Source: JBAZUK01 sp041661445 | GTDB taxonomy: Bacteria; Chlamydiota; Chlamydiia; Chlamydiales; SM23-39 | Direction of reading: 5' to 3' | Length of the DNA stretch: 64,000 nt | NCBI GenBank assembly: GCA_041661445.1 | Contig: JBAZUK010000003.1 | Location: 62,001 to 126,000 of the forward strand | Shown here: in pieces, positions 33,788 to 42,950 of the stretch | Position numbering within the stretch: the stretch's first letter is position 1 | How the letters are laid out: each line of letters begins with the position of its first letter | Made by a program: the position numbers and the translations under genes | Notes under the pieces: generated by a model | Told to the model about the DNA's origin: nothing | The model's input: only the letters and a program-made list of their open reading frames with translations | Databases searched by the model: none

Positions 33788-34736
33788 TCTTAATTATCTC
33801 TTTTGCTAATTTTTTTGAATCATGTCTTATTAAATTTCTTCTAATAATATCATTTTTTTCCATAATTGCTAATGGACCCAAAAGATCTGCTAAAATAATC
33901 CTCTCATCCTGCAGCATATCATTTTCAACTAAATCCCCTTCCTCGGAATATTTCTGAATCAGTTCTTCAGATGGTTTGCTCTGATTCACTAAAATATAAT
34001 CGAAAACGTCTTCCCCGATAAATTTAACAAGCTCGTTTAAATTTTCACTTACTTTATTTCCTGTAGACTGCCCTTTTCTGTTCATCAGATTTACAACAAA
34101 AACTATTTTTGCAAGAGTATTCTTCAGAGCAGGTGCAACACCTTCTACCAAAAGGTTCGGGATCAGGGATGTGTACAAGCCCCCCGGACCTAATACAATC
34201 AAATCAGCATTCATTATCTCATCAATTACTTTTGGATTGACCTTTGGATAAGGTTCCAAATAAATACTTTTGTAACCCTGATCAATTTCCTGACAAAGAT
34301 AGATTTCTCCTTCATTTTCCAAAACTTTTCTATTGTTCAATATCATTTTCAAATGGACCTGGTTTAATGTAACAGGTATAACCTTGCCTTTGATAAATAA
34401 AATTCTGCCTGCTTCTTCTACAGCCTTTTCAAAACTACCAGTAACTTTTTCCAATGCAGATAATAAAAGGTTTCCAAAACTATGACCAATTAAATTCCCG
34501 TTTTCAAATCTGTAATTCATGAGGCTTCTCATAAGCCTAGAGGAATTCGAAAGAGCAACCAAACATTGTCTGACATCTCCAGGAGGTAAAACGCCAAGTT
34601 CATCTCTTAAGATTCCAGTACTGCCGCCATTATCAGCCATAGAAACTATAGCAGATAAATCAACATCATAGTTTTTCAACCCGCGTAAAATGACAAAATT
34701 ACCAGTTCCCCCGCCTATAACAATAATTTTTTTCAT
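33771..34736 (-). CDS. yvcK: YvcK/CofD-family UDP-sugar-binding protein
   Basis: 321 aa. It begins with IVIGGGTGNFVILRGLKNYD, followed by IVSMADNGGSTGILRDELGV and LPPGDVRQCLVALS, the signature of YvcK/CofD-like proteins. HSFGNLLLSALEKVTGSF and DLIVLGPGGLYTSLIPNLLV are also typical. YvcK binds UDP-N-acetylglucosamine and links central carbon flow to cell-wall synthesis in other bacteria. It sits four bases downstream of rpe and overlaps the HAD gene. The family is clear; its role in a reduced-wall chlamydia-like cell is inferred. Confidence 0.92.
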   Translation of the reverse strand: MKKIIVIGGGTGNFVILRGLKNYDVDLSAIVSMADNGGSTGILRDELGVLPPGDVRQCLVALSNSSRLMRSLMNYRFENGNLIGHSFGNLLLSALEKVTGSFEKAVEEAGRILFIKGKVIPVTLNQVHLKMILNNRKVLENEGEIYLCQEIDQGYKSIYLEPYPKVNPKVIDEIMNADLIVLGPGGLYTSLIPNLLVEGVAPALKNTLAKIVFVVNLMNRKGQSTGNKVSENLNELVKFIGEDVFDYILVNQSKPSEELIQKYSEEGDLVENDMLQDERIILADLLGPLAIMEKNDIIRRNLIRHDSKKLAKEIIKIVNNI

Positions 34737-34740
34737 ATTC

Positions 34741-35397
34741 TCAACAACTTCTTAATTTTTCTATGCCGTCTTTCATGTTGCCCGAAGAAAAAAGATATGT
34801 TCCGGAAACTAAAAAATCAGCACCCTTTTTTTTGCATTTTGCACCTGTTTCCAAATCGATTCCACCATCGACCTGGATATCATATTTTAAATTCAAATCA
34901 TCTTTAAAATTTTTAGCCATTTCAATTTTTTCAAGAGCAGAAGAAATAAATTTCTGGCCCCCGAAGCCAGGGTGAACCGACATAATTAAGACCAAATCAC
35001 AAAGTTCTAGGTATTTTAATGCCAAAGAAAATGATGTTTCAGGATTAAATGCAATTCCGGCTTTTCTTCCACATTTTTTTATATAATTTAACGTATCCGC
35101 AACATCTTCTGTAGCTTCAAAATGGAAAGTAATGAGATCAGCTCCAGCCTCAATGAATTTTTCGACATACTCAAATGGATTGTAGATCATCAAATGCACA
35201 TCTAAAAAAAGGTTTGTAGATCTATTAATAGCTGAAACCACTTTTGGTCCGATGCTTAAATTTGGAACAAAATGACCATCCATTATATCTATATGAATCG
35301 CATCAGCTCCGGAATTTTCAATTTTTTTTACTTCATCATAAACATGAGCAAAATCACATGATAAAATTGAAGGGGCAATTTTGATCTTATTTTTCAT
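34741..35397 (-). CDS. rpe: Ribulose-phosphate 3-epimerase
   Basis: 218 aa. APSILSCDFAHVYDEVKKIE, the metal-binding AIHIDIMDGHFVPNLSIGP, DVHLMIYNPFEYVEKFIEAG and LIMSVHPGFGGQKF are the four signature regions of the TIM-barrel epimerase. It interconverts ribulose-5-phosphate and xylulose-5-phosphate in the pentose phosphate pathway. It is the first gene of the rpe-yvcK-HAD-efp-accB-accC operon, with AGAAGAAAGA just upstream of the ATG. Confidence 0.96.
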   Translation of the reverse strand: MKNKIKIAPSILSCDFAHVYDEVKKIENSGADAIHIDIMDGHFVPNLSIGPKVVSAINRSTNLFLDVHLMIYNPFEYVEKFIEAGADLITFHFEATEDVADTLNYIKKCGRKAGIAFNPETSFSLALKYLELCDLVLIMSVHPGFGGQKFISSALEKIEMAKNFKDDLNLKYDIQVDGGIDLETGAKCKKKGADFLVSGTYLFSSGNMKDGIEKLRSC

Positions 35398-35588
35398 AAA
35401 TCTTTCTTCTTTTAATTAAAAGATTAGACATAAAAACCACAAAAGTCAAGAAATAGAATCTTTTGCTTTCATCTAATAAACGAACAAATTATTAATAATA
35501 TTTTTATTAAAAGAAAAAAAAATATTGGGTTGTGCGATTAAACTTTTAAAATTGTCAGCACCGCAAAATATATATAGATATTTTTAGA

Positions 35589-37520
35589 TTAATTTAAATT
35601 CTGTTTTATAATGTCTAATAACATTTTTTGTTTAGCTTTTTCCTCACTTAACAAAACACATCCCAAATAAGATATGTCATGAGAAGTTAAATAAAAACTT
35701 ATAATCTCAGATGATAAAATATTCATGTTGTCTATATCATCTTTTATCTTTTTTCTTATGTTTGGATCGTACAGGGGGATAACTATATACATTTGTTTTA
35801 AACCCTGTTTAAACAAGAAATCAGAGTGTTTTTTTATTCTGGTCTCTTCTCGTTTAATGGCATTGATCAACATAAGAAACAGATCTTTTAAAACCTCCTG
35901 CTTAACAATTGCAGTCATCTCAGCAGGAGTAATAGAATAAAAATATTTTTCCAAAAGAGAGTCATAATGATTGCCGATTTCGCCAAGCTGAGATTTTAAA
36001 AGTTTATATGATTCATTTTGTTTATGGATCATTCCCCCATTATAATCTCTAACTTCTCCAAATAAATTATTCAGTTCAACTAAAACATCTTGTCTGGCCC
36101 TATTAATATCAACTGTATTGTCTGATCTTAAATATTGAGCGCTTTCTAAAGAAACTCTAATTACATTAGCTTCTTTTAAATACTTTCTTCTGACAACTCC
36201 AACTTTTTTTACTTTCTCTTGAATAATTTTCAAATTACCTTTAGACCTTAGCAGAAGTTCTTTTATTGAGATATCATTTGGCTTCAAAACCCTTAATAAG
36301 ATTACATTAAAAGTAACATCATTATATGTCTGCTTATCAAATGAAATAATCACTTGAGGGATGTCATGAACATATTTAATCTGTTGAGACAACACTAAAA
36401 TATTTTTTACAATCTCTTCTTCATTTCTCGGCATAAAAACAGGATGAATTAATTGTTCGATGCTCCCCTTCAAAAATGTCGGCAAAGACTCTTTCAGCAT
36501 ATTGATTTCCTGCAGGGCAAAATCATTTCCATTATTTTTTTCCACTTCAATATAAGAAGTCTGAATCTCATTTTTTGATGTTTTATCAAAAAAATACGAA
36601 TTCTCGACGAAACTGATTTCGGGAAGAAAGTGTTTTATTGCATTAATGAGCTGTTTTTTTTCAAAAATTTCATGCTCCTTTAAAAAATTTAGACCGACTA
36701 GCACTCCTAATACTGTTTTCTCACCTTGGGTTGGCAGAATCAATTTAGTTTTTAAAAATTTTAAGATAACATGTCTCTTATCCGGATTAAGATATATATT
36801 TTGTTTCAAAATCTTTCTAATCATATAAAGAATTGAAATTATCCTGCTAATATGGTGATAGTCTCTTTGAGATTTAAATTCATCACGAGACATTATTAAA
36901 AAATGCTGCATTTCCGAAAAAATATTTTTTCCAAATTCCTTTGGTCTTTTTTGCATTAAAGAACCAATTTTTTCTTGCACCATCGCAGTTTTTCTATCAG
37001 AAGATAATCCTTTAAATTCAGTAATGCGGTTAGCGTGAAAGTCTGAAACAATCCCAAGCCTCATCTCTGTTTCAAAAATACGTTTGTTTTTTTCTATGAT
37101 TTCTAATTCTTCATCAGTTTCAATATTTATTATGGCTTCCATTATTGTAAACTTCTCTTGGTCTATTTCCAAAAACACAAAGTCACTAGAGAAAAAAAGT
37201 TCTATATTTATTTTTTTTTGAGGTATCAGCCATCTGGTTATCATGTCATAAAAAAAGCTGGTCGCATTCTTTCTATGCTTACACATCAAAAGTATTGATA
37301 GGTTTTTCCCCTTTTCAATCTTGGACCATTTCAAAATGGGAATATTCTCAGTTAAAAAAAGCTGAGCTTTTTTTAACTCATCTTCATTAGGATTTTCATG
37401 AAAAAATTCTTCAGGAAGTATTTTTTTGGCCAGACCTTTTAATGAATTAGCATGATGAGTATGGTTTTCTTCATCTAAAGAGTCATAATTGTTTTTAAAA
37501 AATTCTAGCTTTAATTTCAT
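35589..37520 (-). CDS. Large cytoplasmic protein of unknown function
   Basis: 643 aa, not recognised. No signal peptide or membrane helix is evident. It is rich in Lys, Glu, Ile and Leu, with long helical stretches, especially about 150-260 and 430-600 (for example VKKVGVVRRKYLKEANVIRV and DINRARQDVLVELNNLFGEV). HTHHANSLKGLAKKILPEEF lies near the N-terminus. The good length and clean frame show it is a real gene. Its place between rpe and the aspartokinase suggests a lineage-specific chlamydial protein. Confidence 0.7.
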   Translation of the reverse strand: MKLKLEFFKNNYDSLDEENHTHHANSLKGLAKKILPEEFFHENPNEDELKKAQLFLTENIPILKWSKIEKGKNLSILLMCKHRKNATSFFYDMITRWLIPQKKINIELFFSSDFVFLEIDQEKFTIMEAIINIETDEELEIIEKNKRIFETEMRLGIVSDFHANRITEFKGLSSDRKTAMVQEKIGSLMQKRPKEFGKNIFSEMQHFLIMSRDEFKSQRDYHHISRIISILYMIRKILKQNIYLNPDKRHVILKFLKTKLILPTQGEKTVLGVLVGLNFLKEHEIFEKKQLINAIKHFLPEISFVENSYFFDKTSKNEIQTSYIEVEKNNGNDFALQEINMLKESLPTFLKGSIEQLIHPVFMPRNEEEIVKNILVLSQQIKYVHDIPQVIISFDKQTYNDVTFNVILLRVLKPNDISIKELLLRSKGNLKIIQEKVKKVGVVRRKYLKEANVIRVSLESAQYLRSDNTVDINRARQDVLVELNNLFGEVRDYNGGMIHKQNESYKLLKSQLGEIGNHYDSLLEKYFYSITPAEMTAIVKQEVLKDLFLMLINAIKREETRIKKHSDFLFKQGLKQMYIVIPLYDPNIRKKIKDDIDNMNILSSEIISFYLTSHDISYLGCVLLSEEKAKQKMLLDIIKQNLN

Positions 37521-37555
37521 TGTGATACAAATATTTAATTTTTTTTTAAAAAACC

Positions 37556-38347
37556 TTAAATATTTTCGTATACAACTTTTGTGGCTTTTTTTAAAGAATC
37601 TTTTCCAATAATTGTAAAAATTTTTTTATTTATGTTTTTTTTGAAATTTTTAAAGCTTCTAATAATTAGTAAAATATTATTGTCTAATGCCAATTTTATA
37701 CACCTAGGATGTAAAATCGGGTGATTGTCTTTGATTATTATATCTAATGCTTTTTCATACGTTAAGCTATAAAGAAAATTTGCATTTTTATTTTTTTTGG
37801 GGTCAGAATCATAAATACCTAAAACATCTTTATAAAATTCCACTTCATTCGTTCCCAATGCAATAGCTAAAGCTACTGCGGAAGAATCAGAGCCTCCTCT
37901 GCCTAACGTTGTAATTTCTTTTTCTCTGCTTACTCCCTGAAAACCCGCAACAATTACTATGTTATCATTATTTAACGCTTCAATAATCCTGTTGGGCTTC
38001 ACGTCAATTATTTTAGCCTCGCTGTGGTTCGAGCATGTAATAATTCCCGATTGCGATCCCGTGAAGGAAATTGATTTTTTTCCTTTCTTTTGAAGAGCCA
38101 TAGCAAGGAGCGCCATGCTAATTCTTTCTCCGACGGAAACTAGCATATCCTGTTCTCTTTTGGCAGGATTGTCACTTACTTTTCTTGCTAAAGAAAGCAA
38201 CTTATCCGTTGTTTTTCCCATAGCAGAAACAACTACAACTATTTGTTTATATTCTTTAGATCTTTCAATTATGATATCTGCGACCTTTAAAAAACTTCTG
38301 GGAGTTGCAACACTAGCGCCTCCAAACTTCAAAATTAAACATGACAT
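37556..38347 (-). CDS. lysC: Aspartokinase catalytic domain without ACT domains
   Basis: 263 aa. The amino-acid kinase fold is complete: ILKFGGASVATPRSFLKVAD, VVVVSAMGKTTDKLL, the LVSVGERISMALLAMALQKK helix, GFQGVSREKEITTLGRGGSD with SSAVALAIAL, and FYKDVLGIYDSDPKK. It ends shortly after the kinase domain, whereas the usual enzyme is 400-460 aa with C-terminal ACT domains that bind lysine or threonine. It would phosphorylate aspartate in the diaminopimelate pathway but should not be feedback-regulated by the usual mechanism. Not a visible frameshift: the last residues (IIGKDSLKKATKVVYENI) lead to a clean stop. Confidence 0.85.
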   Translation of the reverse strand: MSCLILKFGGASVATPRSFLKVADIIIERSKEYKQIVVVVSAMGKTTDKLLSLARKVSDNPAKREQDMLVSVGERISMALLAMALQKKGKKSISFTGSQSGIITCSNHSEAKIIDVKPNRIIEALNNDNIVIVAGFQGVSREKEITTLGRGGSDSSAVALAIALGTNEVEFYKDVLGIYDSDPKKNKNANFLYSLTYEKALDIIIKDNHPILHPRCIKLALDNNILLIIRSFKNFKKNINKKIFTIIGKDSLKKATKVVYENI

Positions 38348-38432
38348 AAAAAACTCTTAGGCTTTTTTAGAAAATTATAAAATAAAAAATAGTTTTTTTA
38401 ATAGACAGTTCTGAATTTTGAAAAATTTTGAC

Positions 38433-39326
38433 TTAAAATATTTCCTTAAATTTAATCCAAGTAAGTTCATGTTTGTTATTATAAAGATGAATTAATTTAC
38501 TATCCGGAATACTTTGAAACTCTTTTATTATGCCATCATGGTCATCCTTTTGGAATTTAATGGTACAAATAAAATTATCGCAAAAACCCAGCCATTTCTG
38601 GATCCAGGCTAAAAGTTTTTCGGGATAGCAGATCAGATCACTAAAAATCCAATCCATTCTGCCAAGTTTTTCCGGTAGGAAAGCAAATGCATCTTTTTGT
38701 AAAAAATTTATGTTTGGAAATTTATTTAAAGAGTTATCTAAAGGAGCTTTATCAACAGACATCAAATCGACATTCAGATTAGCTAAGACCCAAGACCAGC
38801 TTCCCGGACTTGAGCCGATCTCAAGACATTTTTCTCTTTCTTTAGGAATCTTCTGCATTATCGTAAAAGCTTCCCAAAGCTTTAAATAAGCTCTAGATGG
38901 TGGTTCTAAAGTTTCATGAAAACATACTTCGCCATTAGAAAATGACGATGAACAAGTTTGTGAATAAAGTAATGTATTTTCATCTAAAAGAGTCCAGGAA
39001 CCTAGATTTATTTTTGGTAATTTTGTATAAAATGAAATTGTTTTTATAATTTTAGCAAGACTTTCTTGAATTAACATAGATCTTCTTACCGCCTTGTAAG
39101 GATACAAAGCCCAATTTTTTTGAAGACTTCTTAAAAATTTAGCGCCCTCTGAAATCGACTTAATTTTAATTAGTTTAGGTTCATACCAAACATTTTGAGC
39201 CCAAACAACACCATCGGGTACAGTATTTGATAAATAAAGCTTATCAAGCTTTTCAAAATCTTTTAGCTCTTTTTCTAATTTATGTTCTAATTTATCAATA
39301 GCCAGATATGCAAATTTTTTATCCAT
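38433..39326 (-). CDS. RlmM/FtsJ-like SAM-dependent RNA 2'-O-methyltransferase
   Basis: About 297 aa from the ATG at 39326; the longer reading from 39377 overlaps the upstream gene by 59 bases and has an unlike-family start. The Rossmann part has CLEIGSSPGSWSWVLANLNV (SAM-binding motif I), VDLMSVDKAPLD, FLQKDAFAFLP and MDWIFSDLICYPEKLL, followed by FICTIKFQKDDHDGI. The layout, an N-terminal domain then an FtsJ fold, resembles RlmM, which methylates the 2'-OH of C2498 in 23S rRNA. It overlaps the SpoU methyltransferase gene by eight bases. The exact target is not certain. Confidence 0.82.
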   Translation of the reverse strand: MDKKFAYLAIDKLEHKLEKELKDFEKLDKLYLSNTVPDGVVWAQNVWYEPKLIKIKSISEGAKFLRSLQKNWALYPYKAVRRSMLIQESLAKIIKTISFYTKLPKINLGSWTLLDENTLLYSQTCSSSFSNGEVCFHETLEPPSRAYLKLWEAFTIMQKIPKEREKCLEIGSSPGSWSWVLANLNVDLMSVDKAPLDNSLNKFPNINFLQKDAFAFLPEKLGRMDWIFSDLICYPEKLLAWIQKWLGFCDNFICTIKFQKDDHDGIIKEFQSIPDSKLIHLYNNKHELTWIKFKEIF

Positions 39327-40089
39327 TTTGCTGTCTCCATGCCTCAGACATAAAAATCGAAGAAGCAATGGAAACATTTAAACTTTCTACATTTCTGGAT
39401 CCTGGAATTTGCAGGGTAATATTAGCTTCTTTTAAAATTATAGGACTTATGCCATTTTGCTCAGATCCCAGAATAAATAAAATTTTATTAGAAAATTTAT
39501 GCTTATATAAGGACTCGCCTTTATGGGAAGATGTGGCAATAATAGAAAAACCTTCTTTTTTTAATCTCCTAAGAGTTTCAATAGAATCCTTCAACATTAT
39601 TTGAAACACATGTTCCTGAGCTCCAATGGCAACTCTGCAAGCGGAAGCAGATAACGCCGGCAAGGTTTTCTCATCACCTAGAATATACTTGATTCCGAAG
39701 TGAGAAGAAGCTCTCATGATTGAACCAATATTGTGAGGATTTTGAACTCCATCCAAAAAAAGCAAACAAACCTTTTCATTCTTTAAAACAGAAGTTAACA
39801 TTTCTTCAAAAGTTGGAGAAATAATTTCTTTAGCCAGTATGCATACCCCTTCATGGTGAACCGATTCTGTTATACGGTCTAATTCATGTTCGGATACAAT
39901 ATGATATGCCTTTTTATTTTGAGAACACCATTTAAAAACATGAGTAAAGTTTTTAATTTTAGATTCTTGGACATATACCCTTATTATATCATGAGGTCTT
40001 CTTTTAAAAAGCTCTAAGCAGCTTTGAAAACCATAAAATTTCATTTCTCTATCTGTATATCTTTTTTTTGAAATTATATTTGAGGTCAT
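39319..40089 (-). CDS. TrmH/SpoU-family RNA 2'-O-ribose methyltransferase
   Basis: 256 aa. An N-terminal L30e-like substrate domain (FKRRPHDIIRVYVQESKIKN) precedes the SPOUT domain with motif 1 DGVQNPHNIGSIMRASSHFG, motif 2 ILFILGSEQNGISP and motif 3 ESLNVSIASSIFMSEAWRQ. These knotted enzymes methylate a ribose in rRNA or tRNA; RlmB (G2251) is the closest by domain order, but a tRNA role is not excluded. Two RNA methyltransferases of different folds are therefore translationally coupled here. Confidence 0.88.
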   Translation of the reverse strand: MTSNIISKKRYTDREMKFYGFQSCLELFKRRPHDIIRVYVQESKIKNFTHVFKWCSQNKKAYHIVSEHELDRITESVHHEGVCILAKEIISPTFEEMLTSVLKNEKVCLLFLDGVQNPHNIGSIMRASSHFGIKYILGDEKTLPALSASACRVAIGAQEHVFQIMLKDSIETLRRLKKEGFSIIATSSHKGESLYKHKFSNKILFILGSEQNGISPIILKEANITLQIPGSRNVESLNVSIASSIFMSEAWRQQNG

Positions 40090-40445
40090 ATACTAATACT
40101 TTCTCTTTAAATTATATCGAATTTTTTTAAAATCAATGATTATGTCCTTTAAATAAATCTGTTTATTTAATCTTCATAAACCTTAAATCAAAATAAAAAA
40201 TTTTGATGTAATTATAACAATAAAAAGCTTTTTCAACAAATGAATCATTTTCAACACCAGATATTTATTTAAACATTAAATAAAAAAAAATTTATTATTA
40301 AATTACTGCATTTAGACAAAAAATATTTAAAAAAAAATACTGATAAAAAATTTATTTTTTCAAAAAACATTAATTTTAATTAAATTTTAACTTTGAAAAG
40401 AATCTAAGGTTTATCTAAAATCGTATGAAAATATAATTTAACATT
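40090..40445. other. AT-rich divergent intergenic region
   Basis: About 355 bases of extremely AT-rich sequence between divergent genes. Homopolymer and TTTAAA-type stretches abound, so promoter consensus matches are not informative. I see no gene, RNA or strong hairpin. Confidence 0.45.
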
Positions 40446-40985
40446 ATGACAAGTATTAGCATTAGCTTATCAAAAGCAAATTCGATCGACGCTCTAGCCA
40501 CAATTTTATCAGATGCTAGAACAAACATATCGTTCTGGGGATCCAGATATGTTACAAACAAACATTTTTCTTCAACGGTGACTCTTACAGAAGTAACAAA
40601 AAAAGCACTTTCTCTTTTAAATTCCTATCCAAAAAATTGGGATTATTCAACAACCGAAAGAACCAAAATAAAGACCATAATGGAAAAAATAGATTCTTTT
40701 TATTCCACAACCTCTGAACTAATTCAAGAAAGCAGTTTTCTTACACGGTTATTTTGCTGCTTAAGAGAAACTTTTTCTTCTTATTCCTCAGTCAGGAAAG
40801 CGTGGAAAAAACTTCCTGACATGACGAATTTTTATTCAAAAAATCAGTACCTTGAGACTTTTCCAAACGCTCCCCTTTCTCCCAATCCCGATCAAATGTA
40901 TCAGCCCAATTCTAATGAAAATATTAATTTATACTTACCTCCGCCTCAGCCTAAAAGACGATGGTTTCATTTTTTCAAAAAATGA
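40446..40985 (+). CDS. Small Ser/Thr-rich protein of unknown function
   Basis: 179 aa, not recognised. The first 40 residues are rich in Ser, Thr and Asn (MTSISISLSKANSIDALATI), lack a Sec signal and resemble a type III secretion leader in composition only. A helical middle follows, then a proline- and asparagine-rich tail (about 140-170: NAPLSPNPDQMYQPNSNENI) and a basic end PQPKRRWFHFFKK. A chlamydial effector is a reasonable guess but unproven. It is monocistronic, between divergent and unrelated genes. Confidence 0.6.
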   Translation: MTSISISLSKANSIDALATILSDARTNISFWGSRYVTNKHFSSTVTLTEVTKKALSLLNSYPKNWDYSTTERTKIKTIMEKIDSFYSTTSELIQESSFLTRLFCCLRETFSSYSSVRKAWKKLPDMTNFYSKNQYLETFPNAPLSPNPDQMYQPNSNENINLYLPPPQPKRRWFHFFKK

Positions 40986-41173
40986 GTCTGTCTTAAAAAA
41001 ATATCTTAAATTATGATAAAATATTTATATTATATTTCTTTAAAAATCAACTGCTTGACTGATTATTAAAACAGTTGTTAATATTTAATAATATTTTTCT
41101 TTAACATTGCTTTTATTAGTTATTTTTTGTTAGACTGCTTGCTTAAACATAATAAATAGGGAGTAACCATTAA

Positions 41174-42865
41174 ATGAAACAAACAACCTATGATTGGAGT
41201 AATCATAACATTTTAGATGATGTTGAATATAAAGAAGAAGACGCAAAACAATTCAGGGACTTATTGGGAATAAAAGATGAGGAAAATGAAGAAGGTTTTT
41301 CACTGATGAGAGCCGGCCAAATGCTTTCTGGCACTATAGTTGAGATTAATAAGGAGTTTGCAGTAATCGATGTGGGTCTAAAATCTGAAGGCCTTGTCCC
41401 TTTATCTGAATTCGATGATCAAGAAGAATTAGCTCTGGGAAAAACTGTAGAAGTACTTTTAGATAAAACTGAAGGATCTGATGGTCAAATAGTATTATCA
41501 TATGAAAAAGCAAGAAAATTACGTAGATGGGAACATATTTTAAAATCTTGCAAAGAAGGTTCTATTATAAAAGGAACTGTTATAAGAAAAGTAAAAGGCG
41601 GTCTGATGATTGATATCGGAATCGAAGCCTTTTTACCTGGTTCTCAGATCGATAATAAAAGAATTAAAAATCTTGATGATTTTATCGGGAAAAAATATGA
41701 TTTCAAAATATTGAAAATCAATATTGAAAGAAAGAATATTGTTGTTTCAAGAAGAGAACTTTTAGAAGAAGAAAGAGCCTCAAAAAAATCTGAACTTTTG
41801 GATAATATAAAAGTTGGCGATCTAAGAAAAGGTATTGTAAAAAACATTACTGATTTCGGAGTGTTTTTGGATTTAGATGGCATAGATGGATTATTACATA
41901 TTACTGACATGACTTGGAAAAGAATCAGACATCCTTCAGAAATGGTTCAGTTAGGACAAGAACTTGAAGTTGTGATTTTAAGCATTGATAAAGAAAAAAG
42001 CCGAGTAGCTTTAGGTTTGAAACAAAAAGATCACAATCCTTGGGAAGCTATAGAGAAAAAGTTTCCTCCTGGCACAAAAGTCAAAGGAAAAATAACTAAC
42101 TTAGTTTCATACGGAGCGTTCATCGAAATCGAACCAGGAATTGAAGGATTGATACACGTTTCTGAAATGAGCTGGACAAAAAATATTGCTGAACCTTCAG
42201 AAATGGTTAACATCGGTGATGAAGTTGAAGCTATAGTATTATCTATTCAAAAAGATGAAGGCAAAATTTCACTTGGAATTAAACAAACTGAAAGAAATCC
42301 TTGGGAAGAAGTTGAAAAAAAATACCCAATTGGAAAGGCAGTTGAAGCTGAAATTAGAAACCTTACAAACTATGGCGCTTTTGTAGAATTAGAACCAGGT
42401 GTTGATGGTCTTATTCATATATCAGACCTTAGCTGGACCAAAAAGGTTTCTCATCCATCTGAAGTGCTAAAAAAAGGCGATGTTATCAAAGCAGTAGTAT
42501 TATCTGTAGATAAAGAAAGCAAAAAAATAACTTTAGGCATTAAGCAGCTAACAGAAAATCCTTGGGAATCTATCGAAAAAATTCTGCCTGTAGGATCATC
42601 TGTGAAAGGAATAGTTACTAAAATCACCGCCTTTGGAATATTTGTTCAACTCGAAAATGGTATAGAAGGTTTGATTCATGTAACTGAATTATCTGATCAG
42701 CCTTTCGGCAAAGTTGAAGATTTAGTTTCTGTGGGAGATGAAGTTACTGCTAAAGTAGTAAAAATTGATTCTGAGCACAAGAAAATTTCACTTTCCTTAA
42801 AAGGTGAAAGTGGAAAAGATGATATTGTTGTTGGTAAAAAACGCAAAACATCTTCAACAAAATAA
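41174..42865 (+). CDS. rpsA: 30S ribosomal protein S1
   Basis: 563 aa with six S1 (OB-fold) repeats at roughly 47-115, 132-198, 215-285, 300-372, 387-459 and 475-545. Repeats 3-6 contain the near-identical pattern G-x-V-x-x-[IL]-x-x-[FY]-G-[AV]-F-[VI]-x-[LI] ... G-[LI]-[LI]-H-[IV]-[ST]-[ED]-[LM]-[ST]-W. S1 binds mRNA on the 30S subunit and assists initiation. GGGAG lies before the start. It heads the rpsA-nusA-infB-rbfA-truB-ribF-ychF block, though a strong terminator follows it. Confidence 0.97.
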   Translation: MKQTTYDWSNHNILDDVEYKEEDAKQFRDLLGIKDEENEEGFSLMRAGQMLSGTIVEINKEFAVIDVGLKSEGLVPLSEFDDQEELALGKTVEVLLDKTEGSDGQIVLSYEKARKLRRWEHILKSCKEGSIIKGTVIRKVKGGLMIDIGIEAFLPGSQIDNKRIKNLDDFIGKKYDFKILKINIERKNIVVSRRELLEEERASKKSELLDNIKVGDLRKGIVKNITDFGVFLDLDGIDGLLHITDMTWKRIRHPSEMVQLGQELEVVILSIDKEKSRVALGLKQKDHNPWEAIEKKFPPGTKVKGKITNLVSYGAFIEIEPGIEGLIHVSEMSWTKNIAEPSEMVNIGDEVEAIVLSIQKDEGKISLGIKQTERNPWEEVEKKYPIGKAVEAEIRNLTNYGAFVELEPGVDGLIHISDLSWTKKVSHPSEVLKKGDVIKAVVLSVDKESKKITLGIKQLTENPWESIEKILPVGSSVKGIVTKITAFGIFVQLENGIEGLIHVTELSDQPFGKVEDLVSVGDEVTAKVVKIDSEHKKISLSLKGESGKDDIVVGKKRKTSSTK

Positions 42866-42891
42866 TAAAGCTCTCATTAAATTAAGAGAGA

Positions 42892-42922
42892 ATAAAACCG
42901 AAAGATTTTCTTTCGGTTTTAT
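42892..42922 (+). terminator. Terminator/attenuator between rpsA and nusA
   Basis: A 14-bp perfect stem ATAAAACCGAAAGA (42892-42905) / TCTTTCGGTTTTAT (42909-42922) with a TTT loop and T-rich arm end. It lies 27 bases after the rpsA stop and 29 before the nusA start. It would end most rpsA transcripts and set the level of read-through into nusA. Confidence 0.8.
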
Positions 42923-42950
42923 TAAATTTAAAAACTTATAAAGTAGGATA

